From DAOUBP01 sp964474695 (lineage in GTDB: Bacteria > Chloroflexota > Anaerolineae > CG2-30-64-16), in assembly GCA_964474695.1 (NCBI GenBank), contig CAYYTK010000004.1, positions 62,001 through 126,000 on the forward strand: a stretch of 64,000 bases of DNA. The letters are read 5' to 3'. Below the pieces are notes generated by a model. The model made no database searches. It worked only from the letters and a program-made list of their open reading frames with translations, and had not been told where the DNA came from. The translations under genes were made by a program, and so were the position numbers. Shown here in pieces: positions 51,286 to 59,969 of the stretch (position 1 is its first letter; each line of letters opens with the position of its first letter).

Positions 51286-53121
51286 GTGATTCGCATGTTA
51301 TCCGGCAATGAAGCCGTGGCCCGCGGCGCCTGGGAGGCCGGCGTGGCCGTCGCCTCCGCCTACCCCGGCACTCCAAGCACCGAAATCCTCGAAGAATTCG
51401 CCCGCTTCCCAAACGTCTATGCCGAATGGGCCACCAATGAAAAGGTCGCGGTGGACGTCGCCATCGGCGCCGCGTACGCAGGAGCGCGCGCCCTGGCCAC
51501 CATGAAGCATGTCGGCCTGAATGTGGCCGCGGACTCCTTCATGTACGCATCGATGACCGGCGCCGAGGCCGGCCTGGTGATCGTCTCGGCCGATGACCCG
51601 GCCATGCACTCCAGCCAGAACGAACAGGACAACCGCACCTTCGCCAAGTTCGCGCGCATCCCCTGCCTGGAGCCCAGCGACAGCCAGGAGGCCAAAGACC
51701 TCACGGTGGCCGCGTTCGAGCTGAGCGAAAGGTTCGATACGCCCGTGCTGCTGCGCCTGACGACGCGCGTGTGCCATTCGACCAGCGCGGTGGAACTGGG
51801 CGAATCTGCGAATCTGCGAATCAGCGAATCGGCGGATGACCAAGAGCAAATCGCAAATCAAAAATCGCAAATCGAGAAGTTCCCGCGCAACCCCGCCAAG
51901 TACGTCATGGTGCCCGCCAACGCCATCAGGCGCCATCCGGTCATCGAGGCGCGCATCCGGGCAGTGGCCGAGTACGCCGAGGGCTGCCCGTTCAACCGGG
52001 TCGAGCCGGGCGACAAGGCGCTTGGGATCATCACCTGCGGCGTGGCCTATCAGTACGCCAAAGAGGTGTTTCCCACGGCATCGGTGCTCAAGCTGGGCAT
52101 GACCTGGCCCCTGCCGGAGAAGCTGATCCGCGACTTTGCGGCCTCGGTGGACCGGCTGATCGTGATCGAGGAGCTCGATCCCTTCATTGAGGAAGCGGTC
52201 AGGCTGATGGGCATCCCCTGCGAGGGCAAGAACATCTTCCCGCTGATGGGAGAGTTCGACCCGCGAGTGGTGCGCGAGAGCGCCATCCAGGCGAACCTGC
52301 TCCCCGGTGACCTCCGCGTGGCGCTGCCGCAGGTCGACGTGGGGACGCTGCCGGCCCGCCCGCCGGTGTTGTGCCCCGGCTGCCCGCATCGCGGCGCGTT
52401 CTACATTCTGAACAAGCTCAAGGTGCCGGTGAACGGCGACATCGGCTGCTATACCCTGGGCCTCATCCAGCCGTTAAGCGCGATCCATACGTGCGGCTGC
52501 ATGGGCGCGGGCATCGCCGTGGCCCACGGTGCGCTCAAGGCCGGCAGCTCCGAACACCATGTGGCAGTCATCGGCGATTCGACTTTCTTCCACACCGGCA
52601 TCCCGGCGCTGGCGAACGTGGTGTACAACCAGAGCCCGGTCGTGACAATCATCATGGACAACCGCGTGACCGGCATGACCGGCCAGCAGGACAACCCCGG
52701 CACCGGCCACACGCTGCTGGGCAAGCCTGCGCCGAGGATCGAGTTGGAGCCGCTGGTGCGGGCTTTGGGGGTCAGGCATGTCAGGACCGTGCCCGCGTTC
52801 CACGTGGACGAGATCGAAAAGGCGCTCAAGGAGTTCCTGAAGCTGGACGAGCCGTCGGTGCTCATCACCGAGGAGGAGTGCGCGCTCCTGCCATCGGCCC
52901 GCAAGCGCTGGCTGCCGCTTGAGGTCGTGAGCGATAAATGCAACGGCTGCACCCTCTGCTTCCGCATCGGCTGCCCGGCCATCCTGAAGAGCGACGAGTT
53001 GGACGAAAAAACCCAGCGGCCCAAGGCCCTGATCGACGCCTCGCTGTGCACCGGGTGCGAGGTCTGCGCGCAAGTGTGCCCGCGGGATGCGATTAAGTTT
53101 CGGGAGCAGATGAGCGTATGA
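51286..53121 (+). CDS. iorA: Indolepyruvate:ferredoxin oxidoreductase, alpha subunit
   Basis: This 611-residue thiamine pyrophosphate enzyme oxidatively decarboxylates arylpyruvates to acyl-CoA, reducing ferredoxin. It contains the pyrimidine-binding domain (SAYPGTPSTEILEEF), the TPP domain (VIGDSTFFHTGIPAL, MDNRVTGMTG) and two C-terminal [4Fe-4S] motifs (CNGCTLCFRIGCP, CTGCEVCAQVCP). GTG 51286 has GGAGGT six bases upstream. Residues about 172-197 (ESANLRISESADDQEQ and following) are encoded by tandem-repeat DNA and appear to be an in-frame insertion in a surface loop. Confidence 0.94.
   Translation: MIRMLSGNEAVARGAWEAGVAVASAYPGTPSTEILEEFARFPNVYAEWATNEKVAVDVAIGAAYAGARALATMKHVGLNVAADSFMYASMTGAEAGLVIVSADDPAMHSSQNEQDNRTFAKFARIPCLEPSDSQEAKDLTVAAFELSERFDTPVLLRLTTRVCHSTSAVELGESANLRISESADDQEQIANQKSQIEKFPRNPAKYVMVPANAIRRHPVIEARIRAVAEYAEGCPFNRVEPGDKALGIITCGVAYQYAKEVFPTASVLKLGMTWPLPEKLIRDFAASVDRLIVIEELDPFIEEAVRLMGIPCEGKNIFPLMGEFDPRVVRESAIQANLLPGDLRVALPQVDVGTLPARPPVLCPGCPHRGAFYILNKLKVPVNGDIGCYTLGLIQPLSAIHTCGCMGAGIAVAHGALKAGSSEHHVAVIGDSTFFHTGIPALANVVYNQSPVVTIIMDNRVTGMTGQQDNPGTGHTLLGKPAPRIELEPLVRALGVRHVRTVPAFHVDEIEKALKEFLKLDEPSVLITEEECALLPSARKRWLPLEVVSDKCNGCTLCFRIGCPAILKSDELDEKTQRPKALIDASLCTGCEVCAQVCPRDAIKFREQMSV
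51800..51875 (+). repeat. Tandem repeats inside the iorA coding region
   Basis: The unit CGAATC(T/A)G repeats about four times at 51800-51836. The related GCAAATC/AAAAATC unit follows at 51846-51875. The reading frame stays open. The first unit is the same as in the intergenic array at 20510-20585. Confidence 0.8.
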
Positions 53122-53723
53122 AAGACACCATCAACTTCCTCCTTGCCGGCGTGGGCGGGCAAGGCACGATTCTGGCCAGCGACGTCCTGGTGAACGTGGG
53201 ACTGGCTGCCGGCTATCAAGCCAAGCAGGCCGAGGTGCACGGCATGTCGCAGCGCGGCGGCAGCGTCACCAGCTTCGTGCGCTGGGGCAAGGTGGTTTAC
53301 TCGCCGCTGGTGGGCGCGGGTGAAGTGGATGTCTATCTCTCGTTCGAGAAGGTCGAGACGCTGCGCAACCTGCGCCAGTTGCGGCCCGGAGCGCTGACCG
53401 TGATCAACATGCAGGCGATCGAGCCTGTCACGGTGACCTCGGGCGGGCAACCCTACCCGAACGACGAGATGCTGCGGGCCGCGGTGGCTCAAGTCACCGA
53501 TAAGGCGGTCTACGTGAACGGCGAACAGATCGCCGGCGGGCTGGGCAACGCCAGGGCCGCGAACGTCGTGCTGTTGGGCGCACTATCGGCGCTGATTGAG
53601 CGGGAAGGCATGGCGCCTGAGCTGACGGCGGAAGACTGGCAGCGGGTGATCATCGAGCGCGTGCCGGCCCGGTATGTGGAGCTGAACCGCAAAGCGTTCC
53701 AGGCAGGGCGCGCAGCCGTATAG
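53118..53723 (+). CDS. iorB: Indolepyruvate:ferredoxin oxidoreductase, beta subunit
   Basis: This 201-residue subunit carries the gamma-type pyruvate/ketoisovalerate oxidoreductase domain (LLAGVGGQGTILASDVLV, AEVHGMSQRGGSVTSFVRWG). It pairs with IorA to oxidise arylpyruvates from aromatic amino acid breakdown. The ATG overlaps the iorA stop (ATGA), as expected for fixed subunit ratios. Length is normal for IorB. Confidence 0.94.
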   Translation: MKDTINFLLAGVGGQGTILASDVLVNVGLAAGYQAKQAEVHGMSQRGGSVTSFVRWGKVVYSPLVGAGEVDVYLSFEKVETLRNLRQLRPGALTVINMQAIEPVTVTSGGQPYPNDEMLRAAVAQVTDKAVYVNGEQIAGGLGNARAANVVLLGALSALIEREGMAPELTAEDWQRVIIERVPARYVELNRKAFQAGRAAV

Positions 53724-53769
53724 CCGCCCCCTTGCGCCGCACGAATTCCAAATCTAAACACGAGCGGAG

Positions 53770-53822
53770 GCATCCTGAGCGGAGTTCCGGCCATCTTTCC
53801 GGCCGGAACGCAGTCGAAGGAG
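53770..53822. repeat. R2 hairpin repeat, solitary copy
   Basis: Constant ends GCATCCTGAGCGGAG (53770-53784) and AGTCGAAGGA (53812-53821) surround the hairpin TTCCGGCC (53785-53792)/GGCCGGAA (53801-53808). The ends match the two copies at 15372-15494, but the stem sequence differs. It lies in a 277-bp gap between iorB and the ABC transporter operon; the rest of that gap shows no gene. Confidence 0.75.
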
Positions 53823-54000
53823 GCCGATCCGGGCTCATGGTCATCACGGTGGATCTCCCCCGGCGGACGCCGTTGATGCGGCGTCCGCTGCATTTGCCCC
53901 ATTCCCTATAAGGTTCGTCTGATTCGGGCGATGGCTTACTGCGACAGGCAGCATCGCCCGATATACTATGCCCCGGTTCATCTTCACGTCGAGAGAAATC

Positions 54001-54846
54001 ATGTTGAGTCTTGCCACGTCTACCAAGATCGGCTCGTCAAAGAAACGAGCAAACGGCTCCGCTGCGGGTTCGGAAGACAACCGGGATATCGCCTCCATCC
54101 GCCTGATTGGCCTCTCCAAGGCCTATCAGGAAGGTGACCGCCGCCGCGTCGTCCTGAATGATGCATCGGCCGAATTCGGCCGGGGCGAGTTCGTCGCGCT
54201 GGTGGGGCGCAGCGGCAGCGGCAAAAGCACCCTCCTGAACCTGGTCAGCGGCATCGATTCCGCCGATGCGGGGCAAATCTGGGTCGACGACCTGGAGCTT
54301 ACCGCACTGGGTGAACGCCAGCGCACCTTGTTCCGGCGGCGAAAAATCGGCTTCATCTTCCAGTTCTACAATCTGATCCCCACACTGAACGTGCTGGAAA
54401 ACGTCACCTTGCCCCTGGAGCTGAACGGGACCACCCGGGACGCCGCGCGGGCTGCCGCAGAGCCGCTATTGGAGGCGGTGGGACTGCTCGACCGGGCGCT
54501 GGCGTTCCCCGACAAGCTTTCGGGCGGCGAGCAGCAGCGCGTCGCCATCGCGCGCGCGCTGGTGCACAGTCCGGCGCTGGTGCTGGCCGATGAGCCTACC
54601 GGCAACCTGGATGAGGCAACCGGGCAGGCGGTGCTGGCGTTGCTGGATCGCCTGACGCGCCAGGCGGGCAAAAACCTCTTGATGGTGACCCACAGCCCTG
54701 AGTCGGCGGCCTGGGCGGATCGCGTCTTCCACCTGCACGAAGGCAAGCTCGAACCTGACCCAACCTTCAGGCCTGGCCCTGCCGAAGCGATTCACCGGCC
54801 CGATCTCGCCGAGAGAGCGGACCCGGTCGTTAGCCGAAGTTTGTGA
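54001..54846 (+). CDS. ABC transporter ATP-binding protein (LolD/MacB-like)
   Basis: This 281-residue ATPase has Walker A GRSGSGKST, Q-loop FQFYNLIPTLNV, signature LSGGEQQR and Walker B VLADEPTGNLD, the last two typical of the LolD/MacB/FtsE-like export group. A 30-residue basic/serine-rich N-terminal extension precedes the domain. ATG 53968 is an alternative start, but a TATACT box overlaps it, so 54001 is preferred. The FtsX-type permease starts 4 nt after its stop. Confidence 0.92.
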   Translation: MLSLATSTKIGSSKKRANGSAAGSEDNRDIASIRLIGLSKAYQEGDRRRVVLNDASAEFGRGEFVALVGRSGSGKSTLLNLVSGIDSADAGQIWVDDLELTALGERQRTLFRRRKIGFIFQFYNLIPTLNVLENVTLPLELNGTTRDAARAAAEPLLEAVGLLDRALAFPDKLSGGEQQRVAIARALVHSPALVLADEPTGNLDEATGQAVLALLDRLTRQAGKNLLMVTHSPESAAWADRVFHLHEGKLEPDPTFRPGPAEAIHRPDLAERADPVVSRSL

Positions 54847-54850
54847 GCCG

Positions 54851-57478
54851 ATGAACCGCACCCTGTTCAACGTCGGCTGGCGTTACCTGCTGCGCCACCG
54901 GGGGCAGGCGGCCCTGATGATGGCGGGCATCGCGCTGGGCGTGGCCGTGATGGTGGCCATCGACCTGGCCAACAGCGCCGCCGGCCGCGCGTTCGATCTC
55001 AGCACCGACGCCATCGCGGGACGGGCGACCCACCAGATCATCGGGGGGCCGGCCGGGCTGGATGAAGGGCGCTATGCGGCCCTGCGCGCGGCCGGCGTTC
55101 GAGAGGCAGCGCCGGTGGTGACGGACTATGTGACATCGCCCCAGCTCGGCGGCCGGCCGCTCCAGCTTTTGGGCGTGGATCCGTTTGCCGAGGCGCCGTT
55201 CCGATCGTACCTTGCGGCAGCCGAGGAGCCGGGACAGGCCCCAGGCGGCGCGCAACCGGGGACGCCCGTGGGCGTGGAACCCCTGGTGGCGTTCCTGGCC
55301 CGGCCCGGCGCGCTGTTGATCTCAGAGGAGCTGGCAGCTGAAAACGGGCTGGCCGTGGGGGATGCGGTGACATTGGACGCCTCCGGCCGCGCCTCGACCG
55401 GCGTCATCGTCGGGCTGCTGAAGCCGGAGGACGGCTTGACTCGCCGCGCGCTGGACGGCATGCTCCTGGCCGACATCGCCACTGCGCAAGAGGCGTTGGG
55501 GATGGTGGGCAAGTTGAGCCGGATCGACTTGATCTTGCCCACCGACACATCCTCGGGCTGCGGCCCGCAAGCTGCGGCCAGACTCCGCCCGGGATGCCTG
55601 GACGACTTAGCGGGCCTGCTGCCCGAGGACGCGCGGATCGTCCCCGTGTCGGCCCGCACCGGCGCGTTGGAGCAGATGACCGCGGCGTTCCGCACCAATC
55701 TCACCGCGCTGAGCCTGCTGGCGCTGGTCGTCGGCATGTTCCTGATCTACAACAGCATGACCTTCTCGGTGGTGCAGCGGCGGCCGCTGTTCGGGACGCT
55801 GCGCTGCCTGGGGGTGACGCGCACGGAAATCGGCCGGCTGGTGTTGAGTGAAGCGTTGATCGTCGGCGCGCTGGGGTCGCTGCTTGGCCTGGGGCTGGGC
55901 ATCTTGCTCGGCCAGGGGGCGGTCCGGCTGGTCACGCAGACCATCAACGACCTGTATTTCGTCGTCACCGTGCGCGGCATTGCGCTCCCGGCGGGGAGCC
56001 TGGTCAAGGGGCTGGTGCTCGGGATCACGGCAACCGTAGCCTCGGCCGCGCTGCCCGCATGGGAAGCCGCGACCGTGCCGCCTCGCCTGGCGCTGACGCG
56101 CTCGGGCCTGGAAGACAAGGCGCGCCGGGCCGTGCCCCTGATCTCGGCTGCGGGCGCCGGCGCGATCGGCGCGGGCGCCGCGCTGCTGTTGATCCCAACG
56201 CGCTCGCTGGTGGTCAGTTTCGGCGGCATCTTCCTGCTTACCATCGGCTTTGCGCTGCTGGCGCCCATCGTCACCCAGGCCGTCGCGGGGGGCCTCTTAC
56301 CCTTGACCGGCCGCCTGTTTGGCGTGCTCGGACGGCTGGCTCCCCGCAGCGTGACCGCCGCGCTCAGCCGCACCGCCGTGGCCATCGCCGCTCTGATGGT
56401 AGCGGTATCGGTCACCATCGGCGTAGGGCTGATGGTGGGCAGCTTCCGCACCACCGTGGTGAGCTGGTTGGGGCAGACATTGTGGGGCGACCTGTACATC
56501 TCAGCGCCGCAACTGACTGCCACGCGCTCGGCCGCGCCGCTGGACCCGCGCGTGCTGGGGGTGGCGGCCGCGTGGCCCGGGGTGAGTCGTTGGGACGTCC
56601 TGCGGTCGACCGAGGTCGCGTCGCCCGACGGCCCGGTGGCCATCGCCGCCGTGTCGGACGAGGACTTCACCGCGCCGCGCGTGTTCGTTTCCACCGATGG
56701 CTCGCGCGAGGCGGTGCGCCAGGCGGTGGCGAACGGCGCAGTGCTCGCTTCGGAGCCGTTGGCCAACCGCCTCGGCTTGCCCGCACGCAACGCCACCGTC
56801 ACCCTGTATTCGGATCACGGCCCGCAGACCTTCCCCGTAGCCGGGATCTATCGCGACTACTCTAACAGCCAGGGCACGGTGATGATGGGGCTGGACCTCT
56901 ATCGCCAATACTGGGATGATCCCGCCATCACGGCCGTGCTGCTGGTGCTGGCGCCCGGCATGGATCTCGATGAGACCGTAACCGGGCTGCGGAAGGCGTT
57001 GGCCGGCATCCAGGGCGTGGTGGTGCGTCCCAACGAGGCGCTGCGCGCGGAAGCGCTGGCCGTGTTCGATCGCGCGTTCGCCATCACCGGCGCGCTGCAA
57101 CTGCTGGCCGCCATCGTCGCATTCATCGGCGTCCTCAGCGCGCTGCTGTCGCTGCAGCTTGAGCGGGGGCGCGAGTTCGGCGTGCTGCGGGCGGTGGGTC
57201 TCACCGTTCGACAGTTCCGCGGCCTGGTGGTGCTGGAAACCGGCCTGATGGGCGCAACAGCCGGGCTGCTGGCCTTGCCCACCGGCTTCGTCCTGGCCGT
57301 GGTGCTGATCTTCATCATCAACCGCCGCTCCTTCGGCTGGACCATGCAGCTTGCGGCTGAGCCGGGCGTCTTTGCGCAGGCCCTGGCCCTCGCCGTGGCC
57401 GCCGCGCTGCTGGCCGGCATTTATCCGGCGATCCGCATGGGCCGCATGGCCGCGTCGGAGGTGCTGCGTGGAGAGTAA
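54851..57478 (+). CDS. FtsX/LolE-type ABC transporter permease
   Basis: This 875-residue membrane protein has two FtsX-like four-TM modules separated by large extracytoplasmic domains. TM1 lies near 17-37, the first FtsX core near 285-420 (ALVVGMFLIYNSMTFSVVQR), and the second near 740-870 (LSALLSLQLERGREFGVLRA). The topology fits macrolide/lipoprotein-type exporters (MacB/LolCE group). The cognate ATPase is upstream and a lipocalin-like AttH protein is downstream, a trio seen in many genomes. The exported substrate is probably a lipid or lipophilic molecule (inference). Confidence 0.9.
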   Translation: MNRTLFNVGWRYLLRHRGQAALMMAGIALGVAVMVAIDLANSAAGRAFDLSTDAIAGRATHQIIGGPAGLDEGRYAALRAAGVREAAPVVTDYVTSPQLGGRPLQLLGVDPFAEAPFRSYLAAAEEPGQAPGGAQPGTPVGVEPLVAFLARPGALLISEELAAENGLAVGDAVTLDASGRASTGVIVGLLKPEDGLTRRALDGMLLADIATAQEALGMVGKLSRIDLILPTDTSSGCGPQAAARLRPGCLDDLAGLLPEDARIVPVSARTGALEQMTAAFRTNLTALSLLALVVGMFLIYNSMTFSVVQRRPLFGTLRCLGVTRTEIGRLVLSEALIVGALGSLLGLGLGILLGQGAVRLVTQTINDLYFVVTVRGIALPAGSLVKGLVLGITATVASAALPAWEAATVPPRLALTRSGLEDKARRAVPLISAAGAGAIGAGAALLLIPTRSLVVSFGGIFLLTIGFALLAPIVTQAVAGGLLPLTGRLFGVLGRLAPRSVTAALSRTAVAIAALMVAVSVTIGVGLMVGSFRTTVVSWLGQTLWGDLYISAPQLTATRSAAPLDPRVLGVAAAWPGVSRWDVLRSTEVASPDGPVAIAAVSDEDFTAPRVFVSTDGSREAVRQAVANGAVLASEPLANRLGLPARNATVTLYSDHGPQTFPVAGIYRDYSNSQGTVMMGLDLYRQYWDDPAITAVLLVLAPGMDLDETVTGLRKALAGIQGVVVRPNEALRAEALAVFDRAFAITGALQLLAAIVAFIGVLSALLSLQLERGREFGVLRAVGLTVRQFRGLVVLETGLMGATAGLLALPTGFVLAVVLIFIINRRSFGWTMQLAAEPGVFAQALALAVAAALLAGIYPAIRMGRMAASEVLRGE

Positions 57479-57482
57479 GGTC

Positions 57483-58676
57483 ATGAAGCAGCGCACTCGG
57501 TATCTTTTGCTTGGCGTTGCCGTGCTGGCGGCAGCGCTTCTCGGACGGCAGCTCTGGCCCAAAGCGCAAACACCGCTGCGGGCAAGCCTGGTGGCCCAGG
57601 CCGCACCGGCCGGCGCGGACGGGTTCGCCCGCGCCGAGGGGCCGCGGCCGTTCGTCTTCCCCGCGGACCGCGGGCCGCACAATGACTATCAGACCGAGTG
57701 GTGGTACTACACCGGAAACCTGACGGCGGCTTCGGGCGAGCATTTCGGCTATCAGTTGACCTTCTTCCGCCGCGCCTTGACCCCGCCGGGCCAGCGGGCA
57801 GAGCGGGCTTCAGCCTGGGGGACCGACCAGGTCTACATGGCGCACTTCGCAGTGACCGACGTGGCGGGAAACCAGCACTATTCCTTCGAGCGGCTGGCGC
57901 GCGGCGCGGGCGGCGTGGCCGGGGCACAGGCCGAGCCGTATCGCGTGTGGCTGGATGATTGGATGGTGGCGGAGGCCGCCGAGAAGTCCGTACCAGGGGA
58001 CCCGGGCGTGGCGGGGCCGGCGCGCTTACGCGCGGCCGCGGGTGAGTTGGCGCTGGATTTGGTGTTGGCTGACCTGAAGCCGCCGGTGCTGCAAGGGGAT
58101 CAGGGCTACAGCCGCAAAGGACCCGAACCCGGCAACGCCTCCTATTACGTCAGCCGCACGCGTATCGCGACCGAGGGCACGGTGACGGCGGCTGGGAAGA
58201 CCTATTCCGTGTCGGGCCTGAGCTGGATGGACCAGGAGTGGAGCACCAGCGCGCTGGGCGCGGCGCAGGTGGGCTGGGATTGGTTCAGCATTCAGCTCGA
58301 CGACGGCACGGAGCTGATGGTCTTTCAGTTGCGCCGCGCTGACGGCAGCGTAGATGCGTTCTCCAGCGGCGCCCTGATTGCCGCCGAAGGCACGACCCGG
58401 CAGCTCGGCCCCAATGACTTCAGCATCCAGCCGGCCGGGCAGTGGCGCAGCCCGCGCACCGGCGGCGTTTACCCTGCGGAATGGACCGTGTCTGTGCCGG
58501 AGGCCGATTTGCGGCTGACGATCGCCCCCTGGCTGGCAGATCAGGAAATGCAGGTTTCCTACAGCTACTGGGAAGGCGCGGTGCGGGTGACAGGCACATC
58601 AGGCGGGCAGGCCATACAAGGCAACGGCTACGTGGAGCTGACCGGGTACGCCGAAAGCCTGCAAAATAAGTTTTAG
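57483..58676 (+). CDS. AttH/CrtC lipocalin-like protein
   Basis: This 397-residue protein starts with a signal/anchor segment (about 7-24) and then shows the AttH/carotenoid 1,2-hydratase-like fold. The characteristic DRGPHNDYQTEWWYYTGNL lies near 64, followed by FGYQLTFFRRAL and LSWMDQEWSTSALG. Such proteins are two fused lipocalin-like barrels and are often encoded beside a LolD/FtsX-like transporter, as here. They probably carry or modify a lipophilic substrate outside the cytoplasm. It starts 4 nt after the permease stop. Confidence 0.9.
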   Translation: MKQRTRYLLLGVAVLAAALLGRQLWPKAQTPLRASLVAQAAPAGADGFARAEGPRPFVFPADRGPHNDYQTEWWYYTGNLTAASGEHFGYQLTFFRRALTPPGQRAERASAWGTDQVYMAHFAVTDVAGNQHYSFERLARGAGGVAGAQAEPYRVWLDDWMVAEAAEKSVPGDPGVAGPARLRAAAGELALDLVLADLKPPVLQGDQGYSRKGPEPGNASYYVSRTRIATEGTVTAAGKTYSVSGLSWMDQEWSTSALGAAQVGWDWFSIQLDDGTELMVFQLRRADGSVDAFSSGALIAAEGTTRQLGPNDFSIQPAGQWRSPRTGGVYPAEWTVSVPEADLRLTIAPWLADQEMQVSYSYWEGAVRVTGTSGGQAIQGNGYVELTGYAESLQNKF

Positions 58677-58749
58677 TACGTAAGCTACCGTACTAGCCAA
58701 TCCCGCACTTGTGGTTTATAATCGACCGACGGCCTGAGAGAGCTGTGTG

Positions 58750-59958
58750 ATGTCACTCGAAGTCTTCAAATGCGTGTTGCCGGGCGTGGGGCTTGTGGCG
58801 GTCCGGGTGCGCCCGATCGCCATCAATCTCCTCGTCGGAGATGAAGCGCCGAGCTACTCATTCGACCTGGCAGGCCGGTTGATCGGCGCCTTCGTCGATG
58901 GGGTCAATTACCGGCGGGGTTTGGATAACCGGGTGCTCAGCAAGTGGGCCGGCCCAGATACGAGCCGGCAGCGCCGTTGGCTTGCGCCGGCAGAGGCGCA
59001 GACCTTCCTGACCTCGGCGTGTACGCTGGCCGATCAGGTTGCGCGGGCGAGCGGCGACGCCCGGCTGGAGGTGCTGCAGGGCTGGGACTGGCCCAGGCTG
59101 GAGGCGGATGCGGCGCGTTTTGCCGAAATCTACCGGCCGGTCAGCATCCTGCCGCCCGACCAGTACCTGGCGCTGGTGATCCAGGCCACCGAAGGCTGCT
59201 CGTACAACCGCTGCACCTTTTGTGACTTCTATCGAGGCCGGCCTTTCAGGGTCAAGCACGCGGACGAGCTGCGCAGCCACATCGCTGCGGTTCGTGACTT
59301 CTTCGGGCCGGCGTTGGGCCTGCGCAGGTCGCTGTTCCTGGCCGATGCCAACGCGTTGGTGGCGCCGATGCCGCGGCTGCGCGCCTGGCTGGATGTGATC
59401 GATGAGGCCGCGGTGCTGCCCGGGGCGAGCATCTACTCGTTCATCGACGCGTTCGACGTGCATCGGAAGACCGCCGCGGAGTGGCGCGAGTTGGCAGCAC
59501 GAGGCCTGGGCCGCGTGTATATCGGCATGGAAACCGGAGATGACGCGCTTCTGCGGTGGCTGCGCAAACCGGGCACATCCGGCGATGTCGTCGAGGCCGT
59601 GCGGCTGCTGAAAGGCGCCGGGATTGCCGCCAGCGTGATCATCATGACCGGCATCGGCGGCAAACGATTCGGCGACGCACACGTGGCGCACAGCGCATCC
59701 GCGTTGAATGCGATGCCTTTGGGGAAAGGCGACATCATCTACTTTTCGCCTTTCATCGACCATCCCGGTTCGGAATACGGCCGGTTGGCGGCGGCGGACC
59801 AGATCGCCCCGCTTGACGAGGCCGAGGCGGCGGTACAAGAGACCGCGATCCGGGCGCTTCTGCGGCCGCCCGAGACCTCGCCTCCTGAGGGGACGCCGTC
59901 CTTACGAGCGCAACTGCCGCAGATTGCACGTTACGACATTCGCGAGTTCATCTACTGA
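58750..59958 (+). CDS. Radical SAM protein with CX4CX2C cluster motif
   Basis: This 402-residue protein has an N-terminal domain of about 135 residues, then a radical SAM domain. The cluster motif EGCSYNRCTFCDFYRG gives C150, C155 and C158 with CX4CX2C spacing, seen in the GCSWNxCTFC subgroup, rather than the usual CX3CX2C. MSLEVFK and LLVGDEAPSYSFDLAGRL begin the N-terminal part. A TATAAT box at 58717-58722 is a candidate -10 element. The candidate selenoprotein gene starts 11 nt after its stop, so the two are probably co-transcribed. The reaction is unknown. Confidence 0.87.
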   Translation: MSLEVFKCVLPGVGLVAVRVRPIAINLLVGDEAPSYSFDLAGRLIGAFVDGVNYRRGLDNRVLSKWAGPDTSRQRRWLAPAEAQTFLTSACTLADQVARASGDARLEVLQGWDWPRLEADAARFAEIYRPVSILPPDQYLALVIQATEGCSYNRCTFCDFYRGRPFRVKHADELRSHIAAVRDFFGPALGLRRSLFLADANALVAPMPRLRAWLDVIDEAAVLPGASIYSFIDAFDVHRKTAAEWRELAARGLGRVYIGMETGDDALLRWLRKPGTSGDVVEAVRLLKGAGIAASVIIMTGIGGKRFGDAHVAHSASALNAMPLGKGDIIYFSPFIDHPGSEYGRLAAADQIAPLDEAEAAVQETAIRALLRPPETSPPEGTPSLRAQLPQIARYDIREFIY

Positions 59959-59969
59959 AGGAGGAGTTA

